A DNA stretch of 64,000 nt. Source: Rhodococcus oryzae (lineage in GTDB: Bacteria; Actinomycetota; Actinomycetes; Mycobacteriales; Mycobacteriaceae). Under the pieces are notes generated by a model, which was given only the letters and a program-made list of their open reading frames with translations, was not told where the DNA came from and searched no databases. Both the position numbers and the translations under genes were made by a program. This document shows, in pieces, positions 27,638 to 35,087 of this stretch; position 1 is the stretch's first letter; every line of letters begins with the position of its first letter. The stretch covers positions 186,001-250,000 of the forward strand of contig NZ_SUMD01000004.1 in the NCBI RefSeq assembly GCF_005049235.1, written 5' to 3'.

Positions 27638-29077
27638 TCACCAGGGGGACGGCTTGTAGTCCTTGAGGAAGCAGCCGTACAGGTCGACGCCCTGCTCGCC
27701 CTGCACGATCGGGTCGTACACGCGGGCAGCGCCGTCGACCAGGTCGAGCGGGGCGTGGAAGCCCTCGTCGGCGAGTCGGACCTTGGTGTAATGCGGGCGT
27801 TCGTCGGTGATCCACCCGGTGTCGACGGCGGTCATCAGGATGCCGTCCTCATCGAGCATCTCCTTGGCGCTGGTGCGGGTCAGCATGTTCAGCGCTGCCT
27901 TGGCCATGTTGGTGTGCGGATGCCCGGCACCCTTGTACGCGCGGCTGAACTGACCCTCCATGGCGGAGACGTTGACCACGTACTTGCGGCGGGCGGCCGC
28001 GGCGGCCATCGCGGGGCGCAGCCGGGACACCAGGATGAACGGTGCCACCGAGTTACACAGCTGCACCTCGAGCAGCTCGATCGGATCGACCTCCGCGACG
28101 GTCTGGACCCAGCTGTTGGTGTGCGCAAGGTCGGGCACCAGGCCGCCCGCGTCGATCGCGATGCCCTGCTCGATGCGTTCGAGCGAGGCGGAACCGGCGA
28201 CCAGCGCGAGCTCGCTGACCTGGTGGATCACCGACTCCGGCGTCGGCAGCGAACTGGCCAGCGAGGCCGGGTGCGCGTCGCTGGTCTTGCCGAAGGTCAA
28301 CACGTCCGGCAGTTCGCCTGCGGGCAGCGGGCCGGACTCGGCCTCCGCGAGCGCGGAGTAGGCGCCGGGGGAGCGCCGGACGGTCTGAGCCGCGTTGTTG
28401 ATGAGGATGTCGAGCGGACCCTGCTCGGCCACCGAGTCGGCGAGCGAGACGACCTGCGCGGGATCGCGCAGGTCGATGCCGACCACCCGCAGCCGGTGGA
28501 TCCAGTCGCCGCTGTCCTCCATCGCCTTGAAGCGGCGGATGGCGTCGTTGGGGAAGCGGGTGGTGATGGTGAGGTGGGCGCCGTCGCGCAGCAGCCGCAG
28601 CGCGATGTACATGCCGATCTTGGCCCGGCCGCCGGTGAGCAGCGCCCGCCTGCCGGTCAGATCCGTGCTGGCGTCGCGCTTGGCGTGGCTGCTGGCCGCG
28701 CACTCGGGGCAGAGCTGGTGGTAGAACGCGTCGACGACCGTGTAGCGCTGCTTGCAGATGTAGCAGGGCCGCGGACGGATCAGGGTGCCCGCGCTCGCGC
28801 CGGGCGCGTTCGAGGTGAGCAGCACGCCCGCGGTCTCGTCGTCGATGCGCTCGGGCGAACCGGTGGCGGTCGAGGCCACGACCTGGCGGTCGGCGTCGGA
28901 CACGGCGTCGCGCGCCTCCACCCGTCGGCGCCTCTTGAGCTGCTTGAACATCTTGCCGCTGGCCCGCTGGAGGACCATCGAATCCGGGTGGTCGGCGTCG
29001 AGGCTGCCGGCCTCGGACAGCACGCGCAGGCAGATCTCCAGGTCGGCGGGATCGATGCCCGTCATTGGTTGTGCCAT
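27638..29077 (-). CDS. SDR oxidoreductase with N-terminal zinc ribbon
   Basis: 479 residues. Residues about 1-60 are a Lys/Arg-rich leader (MFKQLKRRRRVEARD); about 104-126 hold a zinc-ribbon pair CYIC...CPEC; then a short-chain dehydrogenase domain begins TGRRALLTGGRAKIGMYIALRL. The NAA motif is present (INNAAQ). The usual Ser-Tyr-Lys is altered: VNVSAMEGQF is followed by YKGAGHPHTNMAKAAL, where an Asn/Met-rich element replaces the canonical YxxxK. An insertion of about 100 residues sits after NNAA. ATG 29077. Function unknown; the ribbon suggests binding to nucleic acid or protein. Confidence 0.75.
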   Translation of the reverse strand: MAQPMTGIDPADLEICLRVLSEAGSLDADHPDSMVLQRASGKMFKQLKRRRRVEARDAVSDADRQVVASTATGSPERIDDETAGVLLTSNAPGASAGTLIRPRPCYICKQRYTVVDAFYHQLCPECAASSHAKRDASTDLTGRRALLTGGRAKIGMYIALRLLRDGAHLTITTRFPNDAIRRFKAMEDSGDWIHRLRVVGIDLRDPAQVVSLADSVAEQGPLDILINNAAQTVRRSPGAYSALAEAESGPLPAGELPDVLTFGKTSDAHPASLASSLPTPESVIHQVSELALVAGSASLERIEQGIAIDAGGLVPDLAHTNSWVQTVAEVDPIELLEVQLCNSVAPFILVSRLRPAMAAAAARRKYVVNVSAMEGQFSRAYKGAGHPHTNMAKAALNMLTRTSAKEMLDEDGILMTAVDTGWITDERPHYTKVRLADEGFHAPLDLVDGAARVYDPIVQGEQGVDLYGCFLKDYKPSPW

Positions 29078-29262
29078 CGGTAGGTCGCTCAGTTCTGATC
29101 TCGAAGTGCCGGTCGACGTCGGATTCTACCGAGTCCGGGGATGCGCCGAGACCATCGCAGTTTCCGCCGATACAGGTGGTGACTTCGCTCACAAGCCCGA
29201 GGAGGATTTCGGTATCGGGGGATTCGTCGGCAGTTGATGCCGATCACCGAAAGGCCGAGATC

Positions 29263-30477
29263 ATGAATGAGATGAATGGTTCCACGGATCCGCCCCGGTT
29301 CCCGAGAGCAGTGACCGACGACATGGCCAGTCCGAACTCGCTGCTGCACGTCGAGTCGGTGGTACCCGTCGAGGCCCCGGTGCAGAAGGACGGACCGTTC
29401 CTGCCGGAACTGACGGAGGTCGATCTCCTCGTCAGGGCGGCGGACGCCCGTCGTGAGTTCAACGTCGGAGGTTCCGGTGTCACCGTCGCGGTGCTGGACA
29501 CCGGATTACGCACCACACACGTGGATTTCGCAGGCCGGGTGGTGCCGGGGCGCAATTTCACCCGGGACAACGGCGGCGACCCCGCGGAGGTCGCGGACGG
29601 TCACGGCCACGGCACGAACGTGGCGGGAATCGTGTGCGCGGCGCGGATCCACACCGGCATCGCCCCGAACGCACGCATCGTCCCGGTCAAGGTCCTGGAC
29701 GACAGCGGCGGCGGGAGCTTCACAGACATCCGGGACGGACTGGACTGGGTGCTCGAGCGGCGGTCGTCGCTTGGCATCTCGGCCGTCTGCATGGCGCTTG
29801 GCGCCTCGGACAACCGGACGACCGACACCGACATGCCGGGCGACGGCATCGGCGCCCTGCTCCAGGAACTGACCGACGAGGGCGTCTGCTGCTGTGTGTC
29901 GGCGGGCAACGACTACTACGCGCACGGCGGCTTGCAGGGGATGAGCTATCCGGCGATCTTCCGGCAGACGATCAGCGTCGGGTCGGTCTACGACGCCGAC
30001 GAGGGCAGCTTCCGCTACCGGGACGGGGCGAAGGCGTTCGAGACGGCGGCCGACCGCATGACGCCGTTCTCGCAGCGGCTGCACCGCAAGATCGGTGGGC
30101 CGTGCGCGACGGACATCTTCGCGCCGGGGTCTCCGGTGACGTCGGCGGGCATCCTCAACGACACCGGCGAGTCGCTCCAGTTCGGGACGAGCCAGGCGAC
30201 ACCGATCGCGACCGGCGTGGTCCTGCTGTTGCAGTCCTTCTACCTGCGGACCAGGGGCGAACTGCCCTCTGTCGCCGACGTGAAGCGGTGGCTGATTCGC
30301 GGCGCCACCGTCATCTACGACGGCGACGACGAGCACGACAACGTCGGGCACACCGGGCTGTCCTTCCCGAGGGTCAGCGCGGTCGGTTCGTTGCTCGCCT
30401 GTGCGAAGGACCTCGCGATGCGGGAACTGACGGCCGCCGAGCACGCAAGGGCGGAGGTGGCGACGGGCCGACGATGA
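29263..30477 (+). CDS. S8 subtilisin-like serine protease without signal peptide
   Basis: 404-residue subtilase with a full catalytic triad: Asp79 (AVLDTG), His116 (HGHGTNVAG) and Ser310 (GTSQATP), plus the oxyanion Asn in SAGND. The N-terminus (MNEMNGSTDPP) has no signal sequence, transmembrane segment or twin-arginine motif, so the enzyme is probably cytosolic or exported unusually. I choose ATG 29263, with GAAAGG at 29249-29254; the frame is open from 29065. No propeptide-like domain longer than about 60 residues. No maturation substrate is encoded nearby. Confidence 0.88.
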   Translation: MNEMNGSTDPPRFPRAVTDDMASPNSLLHVESVVPVEAPVQKDGPFLPELTEVDLLVRAADARREFNVGGSGVTVAVLDTGLRTTHVDFAGRVVPGRNFTRDNGGDPAEVADGHGHGTNVAGIVCAARIHTGIAPNARIVPVKVLDDSGGGSFTDIRDGLDWVLERRSSLGISAVCMALGASDNRTTDTDMPGDGIGALLQELTDEGVCCCVSAGNDYYAHGGLQGMSYPAIFRQTISVGSVYDADEGSFRYRDGAKAFETAADRMTPFSQRLHRKIGGPCATDIFAPGSPVTSAGILNDTGESLQFGTSQATPIATGVVLLLQSFYLRTRGELPSVADVKRWLIRGATVIYDGDDEHDNVGHTGLSFPRVSAVGSLLACAKDLAMRELTAAEHARAEVATGRR

Positions 30478-30507
30478 TGTCGGACAAGATAATTCGGAGA
30501 AACGAAA

Positions 30508-30535
30508 AAGGCCCCGGATCGTGATCCGGGGCCTT
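30508..30535 (-). terminator. Rho-independent terminator of tRNA-Leu
   Basis: Perfect 13-base stem: AAGGCCCCGGATC (30508-30520) with GATCCGGGGCCTT (30523-30535). On the minus strand the stem is followed by a run of five T, ideal for ending the tRNA transcript. The same hairpin lies 30 bases after the subtilase stop and may end that transcript too, though its T-rich tail is weak on the plus strand. Confidence 0.88.
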
Positions 30536-30557
30536 GCTCGTCTGTCTCAACTCAGAG

Positions 30558-30643
30558 TGCGCGAGGGGGGACTTGAACCCCCACGTCCATTAGTAGGACA
30601 CTAGCACCTCAAGCTAGCGCGTCTGCCATTCCGCCACTCGCGC
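30558..30643 (-). tRNA. tRNA-Leu, anticodon GAG
   Basis: Cloverleaf of 86 bases read on the minus strand. Acceptor GCGCGAG pairs with CTCGCGC, discriminator A, no encoded CCA. The anticodon stem CTAGC/GCTAG encloses the loop TTGAGGT, giving anticodon GAG (reads CUC and CUU). A long variable arm (GTGTCCTACTAATGGAC) marks a class II tRNA, and the T arm carries GGTTCAAGTCC. Followed by a strong terminator. Confidence 0.97.
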
Positions 30644-30768
30644 ATGCACACCTTGTTGTTCGCCCGCCGTGTTCTGCGTGCTGGGAAAGATTAGCTGATG
30701 CAGCGCCCCATACCAAAATCAGCGCGTCTGCGCTGCTAGGAGGGGGTGTTCGGTGGTAGGAAAGTGGG

Positions 30769-32121
30769 GTGTCAGTCATCAAGATCAACTCCGATCGGGG
30801 CCGAGCAGAGGCCGAAGTCGTCGAACTGGTCAGCGCGCTGATCCGGTTCGACACCTCCAACACCGGTGAGCTCGCCACCACCAAGGGGGAGCGCGAGTGT
30901 GCCCAGTGGGTGGCCGCCCGGCTCGAGGAGGTCGGCTACGAGACCGAGTACGTCGAATCCGGTGCGCCGGGCCGCGGAAACGTCTTCGCCAGGCTGCGGG
31001 GCGCCGACCCGTCGCGTGGTGCGCTGCTGATCCACGGTCACCTCGACGTGGTGCCCGCCGAGCCCGCGGACTGGAGCGTGCACCCGTTCTCCGGGGCGGT
31101 CGAGGACGGCTATGTCTGGGGCCGCGGGGCGATCGACATGAAGGACATGGTCGGGATGACCCTCGCGCTGGCGCGCCAGTTCAAGGCGGAGGGCACCGTG
31201 CCGCCACGGGATCTGGTGTTCGCGTTCCTCGCCGACGAGGAGGCGGGCGGCAAGTACGGGTCGCAGTGGCTGGTCGAGCATCGTCCGGACCTGTTCGACG
31301 GCGTCACCGAGGCGGTCGGTGAGGTCGGTGGCTTCTCGCTGAGCGTGCCGCGCCCCGACGGCAGCGAGGCCCGGTTGTATCTGGTCGAGACGGCGGAGAA
31401 GGGGCTCGGCTGGATGCGGCTGACGGCCAAGGCCCGCGCCGGTCACGGCTCCTTCCTGCACGAGGACAACGCCGTCACGATCCTGGCCGAGGCGGTCGCG
31501 CGGCTGGGCAGGCACACCTTCCCGCTGGTGGTGCCGGACTCGGTCGCCGAGTTCCTCGGCGCGGTGAGTGCGGAGACGGGGGTCGAGTTCGACCCGACCT
31601 CACCGGACATCGACGGCACGCTCGAGAAGCTCGGGACGATCTCGCGGATCATCGGGGCGACGCTCCGTGACACCGCGAACCCGACCATGCTCAGCGCCGG
31701 GTACAAGGCGAACGTGATCCCGCAGACCGCTGAGGCGGTGGTCGACTGCCGCGTGCTTCCCGGCAGGCAGGCCGCCTTCGAGCGGGAGGTGGACGAGCTG
31801 ATCGGGCCGGACGTCACCCGCGAATGGATCACCAAGCTGGACTCCTACGAGACCACCTTCGACGGGCACCTGGTGGACGCGATGAACGCCGCGATCTTGG
31901 CGCACGACGAGAACGGCAGGACGGTGCCGTACATGCTGTCCGGTGGCACGGATGCGAAGGCGTTCGCGAAGCTGGGGATCCGTTGCTTCGGGTTCGCGCC
32001 GCTGCAGTTGCCGCCGGAGCTCGACTTCACCGCTCTCTTCCACGGCGTCGACGAGCGGGTGCCCGTCGACGCGCTCGAGTTCGGTACCCGAGTTCTCGAG
32101 CATTTTCTCCATAATTGCTAG
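30769..32121 (+). CDS. M20 family metallopeptidase (DapE/ArgE/ACY1-like, Rv2141c-like)
   Basis: Zinc-dependent amidohydrolase of the M20 family, 450 residues. Metal-binding motifs: HGHLDVVP (His and catalytic Asp), GRGAIDMKD, and LADEEAGG (catalytic Glu pair); a late GGTDAKAF supplies further contacts. GTG 30769 has AGGAAAG just upstream. Equivalent of dapE2 (Rv2141c), followed by the PEBP gene as in M. tuberculosis. The true substrate (N-succinyl-diaminopimelate or an acylated amino acid or dipeptide) cannot be told. Confidence 0.9.
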   Translation: MSVIKINSDRGRAEAEVVELVSALIRFDTSNTGELATTKGERECAQWVAARLEEVGYETEYVESGAPGRGNVFARLRGADPSRGALLIHGHLDVVPAEPADWSVHPFSGAVEDGYVWGRGAIDMKDMVGMTLALARQFKAEGTVPPRDLVFAFLADEEAGGKYGSQWLVEHRPDLFDGVTEAVGEVGGFSLSVPRPDGSEARLYLVETAEKGLGWMRLTAKARAGHGSFLHEDNAVTILAEAVARLGRHTFPLVVPDSVAEFLGAVSAETGVEFDPTSPDIDGTLEKLGTISRIIGATLRDTANPTMLSAGYKANVIPQTAEAVVDCRVLPGRQAAFEREVDELIGPDVTREWITKLDSYETTFDGHLVDAMNAAILAHDENGRTVPYMLSGGTDAKAFAKLGIRCFGFAPLQLPPELDFTALFHGVDERVPVDALEFGTRVLEHFLHNC

Positions 32122-32181
32122 TGCCAGCATCCATCGAGTGATCGCTCCGGTTCCGCCCCTCACCCGCTGAAAGGTCTCACC

Positions 32182-32715
32182 ATGGCTTCCTCGCACAATC
32201 CCTACGACGCGCTGCCCGAGCTCCCGTCGTTCACCCTGACCTCGACGGACATCGAGGACGGCCAGGTTCTGGCCAACGCTCAGGTGAGCGGGATCTTCGG
32301 GGCCGGTGGCCAGGACATCTCGCCGCAGCTGTCGTGGTCGGATTTCCCCGCGGAGACGAAGAGCTTCGCGGTGACGGTGTTCGATCCGGACGCCCCCACC
32401 GCCTCCGGCTTCTGGCACTGGGCCGTCGCGAACATCCCGGTGACGGTGACGTCGCTGGCGTCCGGGGCCGGTACCGCGGACGGGTCCGGACTGCCCGAGG
32501 GCGCGGTGCAGCTGCTCAACGACGGCGGCCTGTACGGGTATCTCGGTGCCGCTCCGCCGGCCGGGCACGGCCCGCACCGGTACATCGTCGCGGTGCACGC
32601 GGTCGGGGTGGAGAAGCTGGATGTGGACGGCTCGGTCAGCCCCGGGCGTCTCGGGTTCAACCTCTACAGTCACGCGATCGCGCGCGCGACGCTGACCGGG
32701 ACGTACGAGCAGTAG
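32182..32715 (+). CDS. YbhB/YbcL family Raf kinase inhibitor-like (PEBP) protein
   Basis: Phosphatidylethanolamine-binding-protein fold, 177 residues, cytosolic. Diagnostic motifs: [29 protein letters not shown]. Equivalent of TB18.6 (Rv2140c). ATG 32182 follows GAAAGG. It lies 60 bases after the peptidase gene and ends before a hairpin. Ligand and role in bacteria are not established. Confidence 0.92.
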   Translation: MASSHNPYDALPELPSFTLTSTDIEDGQVLANAQVSGIFGAGGQDISPQLSWSDFPAETKSFAVTVFDPDAPTASGFWHWAVANIPVTVTSLASGAGTADGSGLPEGAVQLLNDGGLYGYLGAAPPAGHGPHRYIVAVHAVGVEKLDVDGSVSPGRLGFNLYSHAIARATLTGTYEQ

Positions 32716-32728
32716 CAAACCGATCGGT

Positions 32729-32766
32729 GCGCGGGCCCTCGAACCGACCGGTCGAGGGTCCCGCGC
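32729..32766 (+). terminator. Hairpin after the PEBP gene
   Basis: GCGCGGGCCCTCGA (32729-32742) pairs with TCGAGGGTCCCGCGC (32752-32766) with one bulged T and a 9-base loop. Starts 13 bases after the stop at 32715. No T-tract, typical for high-GC actinobacteria. Confidence 0.6.
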
Positions 32767-32798
32767 ATCGGCGAGGGAACGGGAGCGGGGGAGCGAGC

Positions 32799-33074
32799 AT
32801 GGAGATGCGCGTCTACGGGGAGCCCTACGAGACCGCCAAGGGCGCCACGATCATCACCGTTGCCAGGCTCGGCGGCAGCCGCTTCGGTCCTCGCGACGTC
32901 GCGGCCGTGCCCGTCGGTGTGTTCGTCATCCACGACGGCGCGGTGACCTGGAAGCCCGCCGTCGACGAGACCCGGATAGCACTGATGGCCGTGTCCATCG
33001 GCCTGGCGTCGGCGGTGCTGGCCACGCTGGCCGTTCTCCGTCGTCCGCCCTGGCCCGATCTGTCGCGGCGGTGA
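32799..33074 (+). CDS. Small GerW/YtfJ-like protein with C-terminal membrane helix
   Basis: 91 residues. The first 60 carry the frame of the GerW (YtfJ) family: VYGEPYETAKGATIITVARL, then VGVFVIHDGAVTWKPAVD. The Gly-rich middle block that normally separates these parts is missing. A membrane helix follows (about 61-82, IALMAVSIGLASAVLATLAVL) and a basic end. ATG 32799 is preceded by GGGGGAG. The family has sporulation members in Firmicutes and unknown roles in actinobacteria. Convergent with the secreted protein gene, 10 bases apart. Confidence 0.72.
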   Translation: MEMRVYGEPYETAKGATIITVARLGGSRFGPRDVAAVPVGVFVIHDGAVTWKPAVDETRIALMAVSIGLASAVLATLAVLRRPPWPDLSRR

Positions 33075-33084
33075 CGTGCGCGGG

Positions 33085-33369
33085 TCAGCTGCCGTGGCCC
33101 AGCGGGTTGAACACGATGCGGTACCAGTTGCCCGTGGCGGGATCCTGCGTGCACGGGACGATGACGATAGCGCGCGACGTCTGCTCGATAAGCGCGGCCT
33201 TGCTGCACATGTGCTGGCCTGAATCGCCGGAGAACTCCGACCGGTAGAGCGGTCCGAACTCCCATGGCTGCGCGCCCGCGGTTGCGGTGCCGATCGTGGC
33301 CCCGAGGACGATGGGTGCCGCCAGCAGTCCGAGAATCGTTGCGGTGCGCCTGGTCTGCTTCTTTCGCAC
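33085..33369 (-). CDS. Small secreted protein, unknown
   Basis: 94 residues with a clear signal peptide: basic start VRKKQTRRTAT, hydrophobic core ILGLLAAPIVLGATIG, likely cleavage after TATAGA. The mature part is about 60 residues with two cysteines (HMCSK and VPCTQ) that could form a disulfide, and ends WYRIVFNPLGHGS. I choose GTG 33369, with GGAGGAG upstream; the frame is open to 33450. No known family recognised. Confidence 0.7.
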   Translation of the reverse strand: MRKKQTRRTATILGLLAAPIVLGATIGTATAGAQPWEFGPLYRSEFSGDSGQHMCSKAALIEQTSRAIVIVPCTQDPATGNWYRIVFNPLGHGS

Positions 33370-33487
33370 GAGTTCTCCTCCGTAACGTGGCGAAACGGTC
33401 CTGCCTGTTCCGTCGCCGGTGGCTGCAGGAGTGTTACGGCGATCGCTCACGATCGACCCGCGGAGAGATTCGCGTAGCTCGATCCAG

Positions 33488-34885
33488 CTAGCCGGACACC
33501 AGCCGAAGCCGTCGGGCCAGGTCGGAGGCGAAGACCCGGTCCGGGTCCACGTCGTCGCGGACCCTCCGCCATTCGTCGAGCCGCGGGTACATCCGGGCGA
33601 TGCGCTCGGGGGTCGTGCGAGAGTCCTTGGCGAAGTAGAGGCGACCGCCTGCGGCCAACACCTGTTCGTCCAGCTCGTCGCAGAATCGGCCGAGCCCGGC
33701 GCGGATCGGGAAGTCGAGGCTCAGCATGAATCCCGGATGCGGCCACGAGAGCGGTGCGGGATTGCTGTCACCCATCCTCTTGAACACGTTGAGGAACGAT
33801 CGATGCCCGGACTCGGCGATCGTGCGCACGATGTCGGCGAGTTGCTGCTCCGCGCCGAACGGGATGGAGAACTGGTACTGCATGAAACCCTGGGGGCCGT
33901 AGGCGCGGTTCCACTCTCCGAGCAGGTCGAGCGGGTGGTAGAACTGCGTCAGATTCTGGACGGTGCCCCGGCCGTGCTTCGGGTACATCCGGTGGGCGGC
34001 CTCCGCGGCGACCCGGGTCGTGAGGCGGTTGACCAGCCCGCTCGGGAAGATGTCCGGGACGGTCAACAGCTGAGGAGCGTTGAACCGCAAGGGGTCCCGG
34101 CGCAGCTTCGGCGGCAGCTGGTCGAGGGTCGCCAGCGATCCACGGGTGAACCCGGCTCGGCCGAGCTTCGGCCCGATAGAGATGGTGTCGGGCACCGACA
34201 TCGAGTAGTCGTAGCCCTCGTCGGAGCCGCCGGTCAGCAGTTCCATCGTCTCGTCGAGGTTGGCGGTGCGGTCGTGATCGGCGATGAAATAGGCAGTCTC
34301 GGTGTGCTTCATCCGCACGCGCGCCCGGACAACGATGCCGGTCAATCCCATTCCGCCGACGGTGGCCCAGAACAGGGCCTTCTCGTCGCCGGCGGGCGAG
34401 ATGGTGCGGACGTTCCCGTCGGCGGTCAGCAGGTCGAGAGACTCGACGTGGTTGCCGAAGCTGCCGTGGGAGTGGTGGTTCTTGCCGTGGATGTCGGCTC
34501 CGATGGCTCCGCCCACCGTGACCTGCCTGGTGCCGGGCAGGACGGGAACCCACAGGCCGTGGGGGAGAACGGCACGCATCAGCGCATCGAGGCTGACCCC
34601 GGCGTCGAGGTCGACGATGCCGGAATCGGGGTCGACGCTGTGGATCCGGTCGAGGGCGGTCATGTCGACGACCAGGCCGCCCGCGTTCTGCGCGGGATCG
34701 CCGTAGCTGCGGCCGAGACCGCGCGCGATGACCCCCCTCGGTCCGGCTTGGCTCACAGCCTTGGCGATGGCCTCGAGGTCGGGGGTCGACAGCACGTCGG
34801 CTGGTGTCGCTGCGCGCCTACCCCACCCGCTGAGAGAACGCCGTTCGGTTCTGAACTCGGTCGTCACAGTCACCGGACCCACCAT
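33488..34885 (-). CDS. DprE1-like FAD-dependent oxidoreductase
   Basis: Close relative of decaprenylphosphoryl-beta-D-ribose 2'-oxidase DprE1, which with DprE2 makes the arabinose donor for arabinogalactan. VAO-type FAD fold: [42 protein letters not shown]; the catalytic Lys segment FAKDSRTT is kept. 465 residues from ATG 34885, against 461 in M. tuberculosis. The residue matching Cys387, the benzothiazinone target, is Ser389 (MLSLDFP). There is no dprE2 beside it; the neighbour is a divergent Pks13-like gene. It may be a paralogue or a relocated dprE1. Confidence 0.88.
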   Translation of the reverse strand: MVGPVTVTTEFRTERRSLSGWGRRAATPADVLSTPDLEAIAKAVSQAGPRGVIARGLGRSYGDPAQNAGGLVVDMTALDRIHSVDPDSGIVDLDAGVSLDALMRAVLPHGLWVPVLPGTRQVTVGGAIGADIHGKNHHSHGSFGNHVESLDLLTADGNVRTISPAGDEKALFWATVGGMGLTGIVVRARVRMKHTETAYFIADHDRTANLDETMELLTGGSDEGYDYSMSVPDTISIGPKLGRAGFTRGSLATLDQLPPKLRRDPLRFNAPQLLTVPDIFPSGLVNRLTTRVAAEAAHRMYPKHGRGTVQNLTQFYHPLDLLGEWNRAYGPQGFMQYQFSIPFGAEQQLADIVRTIAESGHRSFLNVFKRMGDSNPAPLSWPHPGFMLSLDFPIRAGLGRFCDELDEQVLAAGGRLYFAKDSRTTPERIARMYPRLDEWRRVRDDVDPDRVFASDLARRLRLVSG

Positions 34886-35087
34886 AGCCACACCGAGCCG
34901 CAGGCATCCGCAACGAACGAGCACCATTGCGCGATAGAGCAGTTCGAGGCCTCCTGACGTGTCATGATCGTTCCCGTTTGGGTCTGGCGGCCGGGGGATC
35001 GGGGCGGCGGGACCCGCGTGTCGCACGTATGGAATCTGGGCGCTGTGCCGCAATACCGGCGAGCGTCGCGAGGAGGGGAGACTTCAC

